Shown here: positions 62,867 to 64,000 of the stretch, piece by piece
Layout of the letters: the number at the start of each line of letters is the position of its first letter
Numbering within the stretch: position 1 is the first letter of the stretch
NCBI RefSeq assembly: GCF_000820145.1
Contig: NZ_CDBW01000044.1
Coordinates: 1-64,000, forward strand
DNA length: 64,000 bases
Direction of reading: 5' to 3'
Source of the DNA: Aeromonas sobria
Lineage (GTDB): Bacteria > Pseudomonadota > Gammaproteobacteria > Enterobacterales > Aeromonadaceae
Notes under the pieces: generated by a model
Told to the model about the DNA's origin: nothing
Database searches by the model: none
What the model saw: only the letters and a program-made list of their open reading frames with translations
Position numbers and translations under genes: made by a program

Positions 62867-63331
62867 ATGTCAAAAATCATAGCGTTACTCGCTCACTACC
62901 CGCCCTATCAGTTGGTTCATGCCGCCGAGATGCTACGGGATACCTTCGAACAGTTTTATGAACAGCGTTACCAGCTGACCGTACCGCAGTGGCGCCTGAT
63001 GATGGTGCTTGGCCCCAACTACCCCATCAGCCAGAAAGAGCTGGTCGAGGCGAGCGGCATGGACAAGGTGCGGATCTCCCGCGAGATCCGCCGGCTGGTC
63101 GAAAAAGGGATCATCTTCACCGAGAGCAGCGCGCAGGATAAACGGATCAGTCTGGTCTCCCTCACCAACGCCGGTCTCGCCCTCTTCCTGCAGCTCAAGA
63201 GCGAAGCCGGTAGCTGGCAACATACCCTGACCGACTATCTGCCGAGCGAATCCCGCGAGGCGATCCGCCAGCATCTGCACAGCGTCAGCGCCGCCATCGA
63301 GCAGCTGCAATCGCTGGATCGGGAGAAGTAA
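62867..63331 (+). CDS. MarR-family transcriptional regulator
   Basis: 154 residues with the MarR winged helix: VPQWRLMMVLGPNYPISQKELVEASGMDKVRISREIRRLVEKGI followed by the wing SSAQDKRISLVSLT. Dimerisation helices lie at both ends. The ligand and targets are not evident; it is two bases from the DUF4250 gene and probably co-transcribed. Confidence 0.87.
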   Translation: MSKIIALLAHYPPYQLVHAAEMLRDTFEQFYEQRYQLTVPQWRLMMVLGPNYPISQKELVEASGMDKVRISREIRRLVEKGIIFTESSAQDKRISLVSLTNAGLALFLQLKSEAGSWQHTLTDYLPSESREAIRQHLHSVSAAIEQLQSLDREK

Positions 63332-63333
63332 TC

Positions 63334-63522
63334 ATGGATTTGAAAAAGTTCGCCACCATGGACGTCAACATGCTGCTGAGCTTGGTCAATATGCAGCTGC
63401 GTGATCGCTATGACGATCTGGATGATCTCTGCAAGGCGCAGGAGATCGATCAGGCTGCGCTGGAAGCACGGCTCGCCAGTGGCGATTTTCACTACCAGCC
63501 AACGCAGAAACAGTTCAGATAA
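63334..63522 (+). CDS. DUF4250 protein
   Basis: 62 residues. MDVNMLLSLVNMQLRDRYDDLDDLC is the DUF4250 signature. Small, acidic, cytoplasmic, of unknown function. Starts two bases after the MarR gene. Confidence 0.8.
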   Translation: MDLKKFATMDVNMLLSLVNMQLRDRYDDLDDLCKAQEIDQAALEARLASGDFHYQPTQKQFR

Positions 63523-63688
63523 GGGCAGGTTGCGGGATCGGGATCACAGCGCCAACCATGGCGCTGGCTCTGCGGTAAAAAACTGATATGGTCTGACAAG
63601 CCCCGAACAAGAGGTGATGTACGGATACATCACTCTGTCACAAGAGGGCGCTAGATTGATTTCAGGTGAACAACGCAAGGATGACCCC

Positions 63689-63868
63689 ATGATATTGATG
63701 ACCCGCCAGAGCCTGTTGATCACGCTCTGCGCCCTGTTGATGATCAGTCTCTTCACGCCCCAGTTGCCGCAAAGTACCGAACAGTGGCTGACCACCCTCT
63801 TGCTTGGCCTGCTGGTCGCGGTGGCGCTGTTGCTGGTGCGCGGTTGTCGCCGCTTTATGATGGAGTAG
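63689..63868 (+). CDS. Small membrane protein
   Basis: The ATG at 63689 with AAGGA upstream gives 59 residues; the frame is open from 63614. Two hydrophobic helices (about 7-22 and 33-50) with a short loop and a basic C-terminus (RGCRRFMME). No family recognised. Confidence 0.55.
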   Translation: MILMTRQSLLITLCALLMISLFTPQLPQSTEQWLTTLLLGLLVAVALLLVRGCRRFMME

Positions 63869-63911
63869 TGACTCGCCAATGCTGCTGTATGGCCCGCTTG
63901 CCGCGATACTC

Positions 63912-63956
63912 TCTATAGCAGTAACGTCTATAGCAGTAACGTCTATCGCAATAACG
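63912..63956. repeat. Three tandem 15-bp repeats
   Basis: TCTATAGCAGTAACG occurs twice exactly and a third time with two changes (TCTATCGCAATAACG). Non-coding, between the small membrane protein and a terminator. Confidence 0.85.
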
Positions 63957-63960
63957 TCGA

Positions 63961-63993
63961 GCCAAAAAACAAACGCAGCCTGATGGCTGCGTT
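63961..63993 (-). terminator. Terminator for a leftward gene beyond the window
   Basis: AACGCAGCC pairs with GGCTGCGTT around TGAT. On the minus strand it is followed by TGTTTTTTGGC, so it should end transcription of a gene lying right of the window. Confidence 0.75.
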
Positions 63994-64000
63994 GTGGTAT

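Overview
The window reads as chromosomal DNA of a gammaproteobacterium, most likely Aeromonas. This is inferred from the mix of enteric-like housekeeping genes (sbcB, yohJ-yohK-cdd, tnaA, nrf operon, minCDE, mtgA) with a 2-aminoethylphosphonate cluster and a LapA-type giant adhesin. No rRNA or tRNA gene and no CRISPR array was seen.

Positions 1 to about 14,200 are a visibly AT-rich block unlike the GC-rich remainder, and they look horizontally acquired. The block carries an alpha-type (CS1/ECP-like) chaperone-usher fimbrial operon on the minus strand: pilin, second subunit, usher, chaperone, tip-like protein and a large lipoprotein. Behind it lies a BvgAS/EvgAS-like two-component system. The response-regulator gene is out of frame at a 7-bp tandem repeat (three copies of CAGCAAG in the coding sense); two copies would restore a complete BvgA-like protein, so this is a candidate phase-variable switch. 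A truncated integrase lies at the junction with the core genome.

From 14.2 to 24.1 kb is core genome: sbcB, a small exported protein, a GH36 glycosidase, yohJK, cdd, tnaA with a divergent TnaC leader peptide, and a DUF2256/FeS-photolyase pair. Two CRP-like sites precede cdd and tnaCA. From 24.3 to 35.3 kb on the minus strand is a roughly 3,690-codon RTX adhesin with an N-terminal retention module, a TAAG LapG-type cleavage site and C-terminal type I secretion signals. One in-frame TAG interrupts it.

From 36 to 43.8 kb is a periplasmic nitrite reductase operon (nrfABCD, nrfE, a CcmG-like thioredoxin and an nrfF-nrfG fusion) with a vestigial second nrfD start. A predicted metalloprotease and a Nudix hydrolase follow.

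From 45.1 to 55.2 kb is a phosphonate module: phnX, a PbfA-like PLP enzyme and phnW on the minus strand; the GntR regulator phnR, ABC transporter phnS, phnT and phnU, and an FAD oxidase on the plus strand. Four copies of a TGGTATATACCA-like palindrome and two phased arrays of PhoB half-sites suggest substrate-specific repression combined with phosphate-starvation activation.

After an IS66-like remnant, 55.9 to 64 kb holds core genes: ycgL, minCDE, two DUF440 paralogues around mtgA, a DUF1289/CWC protein, a CvfB-like RNA-binding protein, a UPF0149/TPR protein, a MarR regulator, a DUF4250 protein and a small membrane protein. Many long open frames on opposite strands were judged to be composition shadows.
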